Below are positions 63,990 through 64,000 of a stretch of DNA of 64,000 nucleotides, one piece after another (position 1 is the first letter of the stretch; the number at the start of each line of letters is the position of its first letter). The notes beneath the pieces were generated by a model, which saw only the letters and a program-made list of their open reading frames with translations, did not search any database and was not told where the DNA came from. The translations under genes were made by a program, and so were the position numbers. Source of the stretch: Bacilli bacterium (GTDB lineage Bacteria; Bacillota_I; Bacilli_A; RF39; UBA660). The stretch is from the NCBI GenBank assembly GCA_017404385.1, contig JAFRCK010000034.1, positions 1-64,000 of the forward strand. Direction: 5' to 3'.

Positions 63990-64000
63990 TATAATAAAAT

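Noticed and set aside
1-64000. Mollicutes genetic code (UGA = Trp)
   Set aside because: yabP, bofA, pth and others end properly at TGA, and no conserved gene has internal TGA codons; Trp is read from TGG.
1-64000. tRNA, rRNA, insertion sequences or prophage
   Set aside because: I scanned the gaps by eye for T-arm signatures, transposase ORFs and long inverted repeats and saw none; gaps are mostly under 150 bases.

Overview
This is the replication-origin region of an AT-rich, Gram-positive (monoderm) bacterium, most likely a Bacilli lineage of the Firmicutes. The evidence is gene order shared with Bacillus (rpmH-rnpA-yidC-jag-mnmE-mnmG-rsmG-noc on one side; dnaA-dnaN-recF-gyrB-gyrA and dnaX-ybaB-recR-bofA-holB-ricT on the other), together with class A PBP, RpoE (delta), ComK, Noc and several sporulation genes. 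UGA is a stop codon (for example in yabP, bofA and pth), so the Mollicutes code 4 does not apply. I cannot name a genus. An uncultured, gut-type, spore-forming Bacilli relative is my inference.

Layout. oriC lies at about 36.44-36.87 kb with a row of DnaA boxes, plus a second box and an AT-rich stretch after dnaA. Nearly every gene points away from it: left arm on the minus strand, right arm on the plus strand. The one clear exception is a class A penicillin-binding protein at 25.3-27.2 kb.

Left arm, moving away from oriC: rpmH, rnpA, yidC, jag, a DUF4234 protein, mnmE, a divergent RpoD-like sigma factor, a small membrane protein, mnmG, rsmG, noc; then PBP1 (opposite strand); ywiB-like, argS, rpoE, prfA, prmC, spoIIR; an HdeD-like membrane protein, spoVG, yabP, yabQ, divIC; a lipoprotein; mrnC, rlmB, a SigH-like sigma factor, an unknown gene; secE, nusG, rplK, rplA, rplJ, rplL, an rsmC-like methylase, rpoB, rpoC, tilS, ftsH. 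The transcription and translation machinery has clear sigma-A promoters, an L10 leader with attenuator, and a repeated leader element before both rplK and rplA.

Right arm: dnaA, dnaN, comK, recF, gyrB, gyrA; a parS/Noc-site block; SRP RNA, tadA; a second parS/Noc-site block; dnaX, ybaB, recR, bofA, holB, ricT, trmN6, a lipoprotein, rsmI, pth, mfd, dut, a TetR-type regulator, tatD, rsmA; an unknown two-gene envelope operon; murA, rpmE.

The most notable feature is a pair of matching intergenic modules at 45.78-45.90 and 46.45-46.62 kb. Each carries parS - Noc-binding palindrome - TGTATC motif(s) - parS, and the first parS of each also forms the transcription terminator of the preceding gene. 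In the second module the TGTATC motif is expanded into six tandem 10-bp copies. The window also encodes Noc itself, but in a form lacking the N-terminal membrane helix known from Bacillus and carrying four 8-residue repeats. Other points are a ComK homologue inside the dnaN-recF interval, an Asn at the RpoB position equivalent to E. coli His526, and a TetR regulator whose palindrome resembles one over the promoter of the unknown envelope operon.
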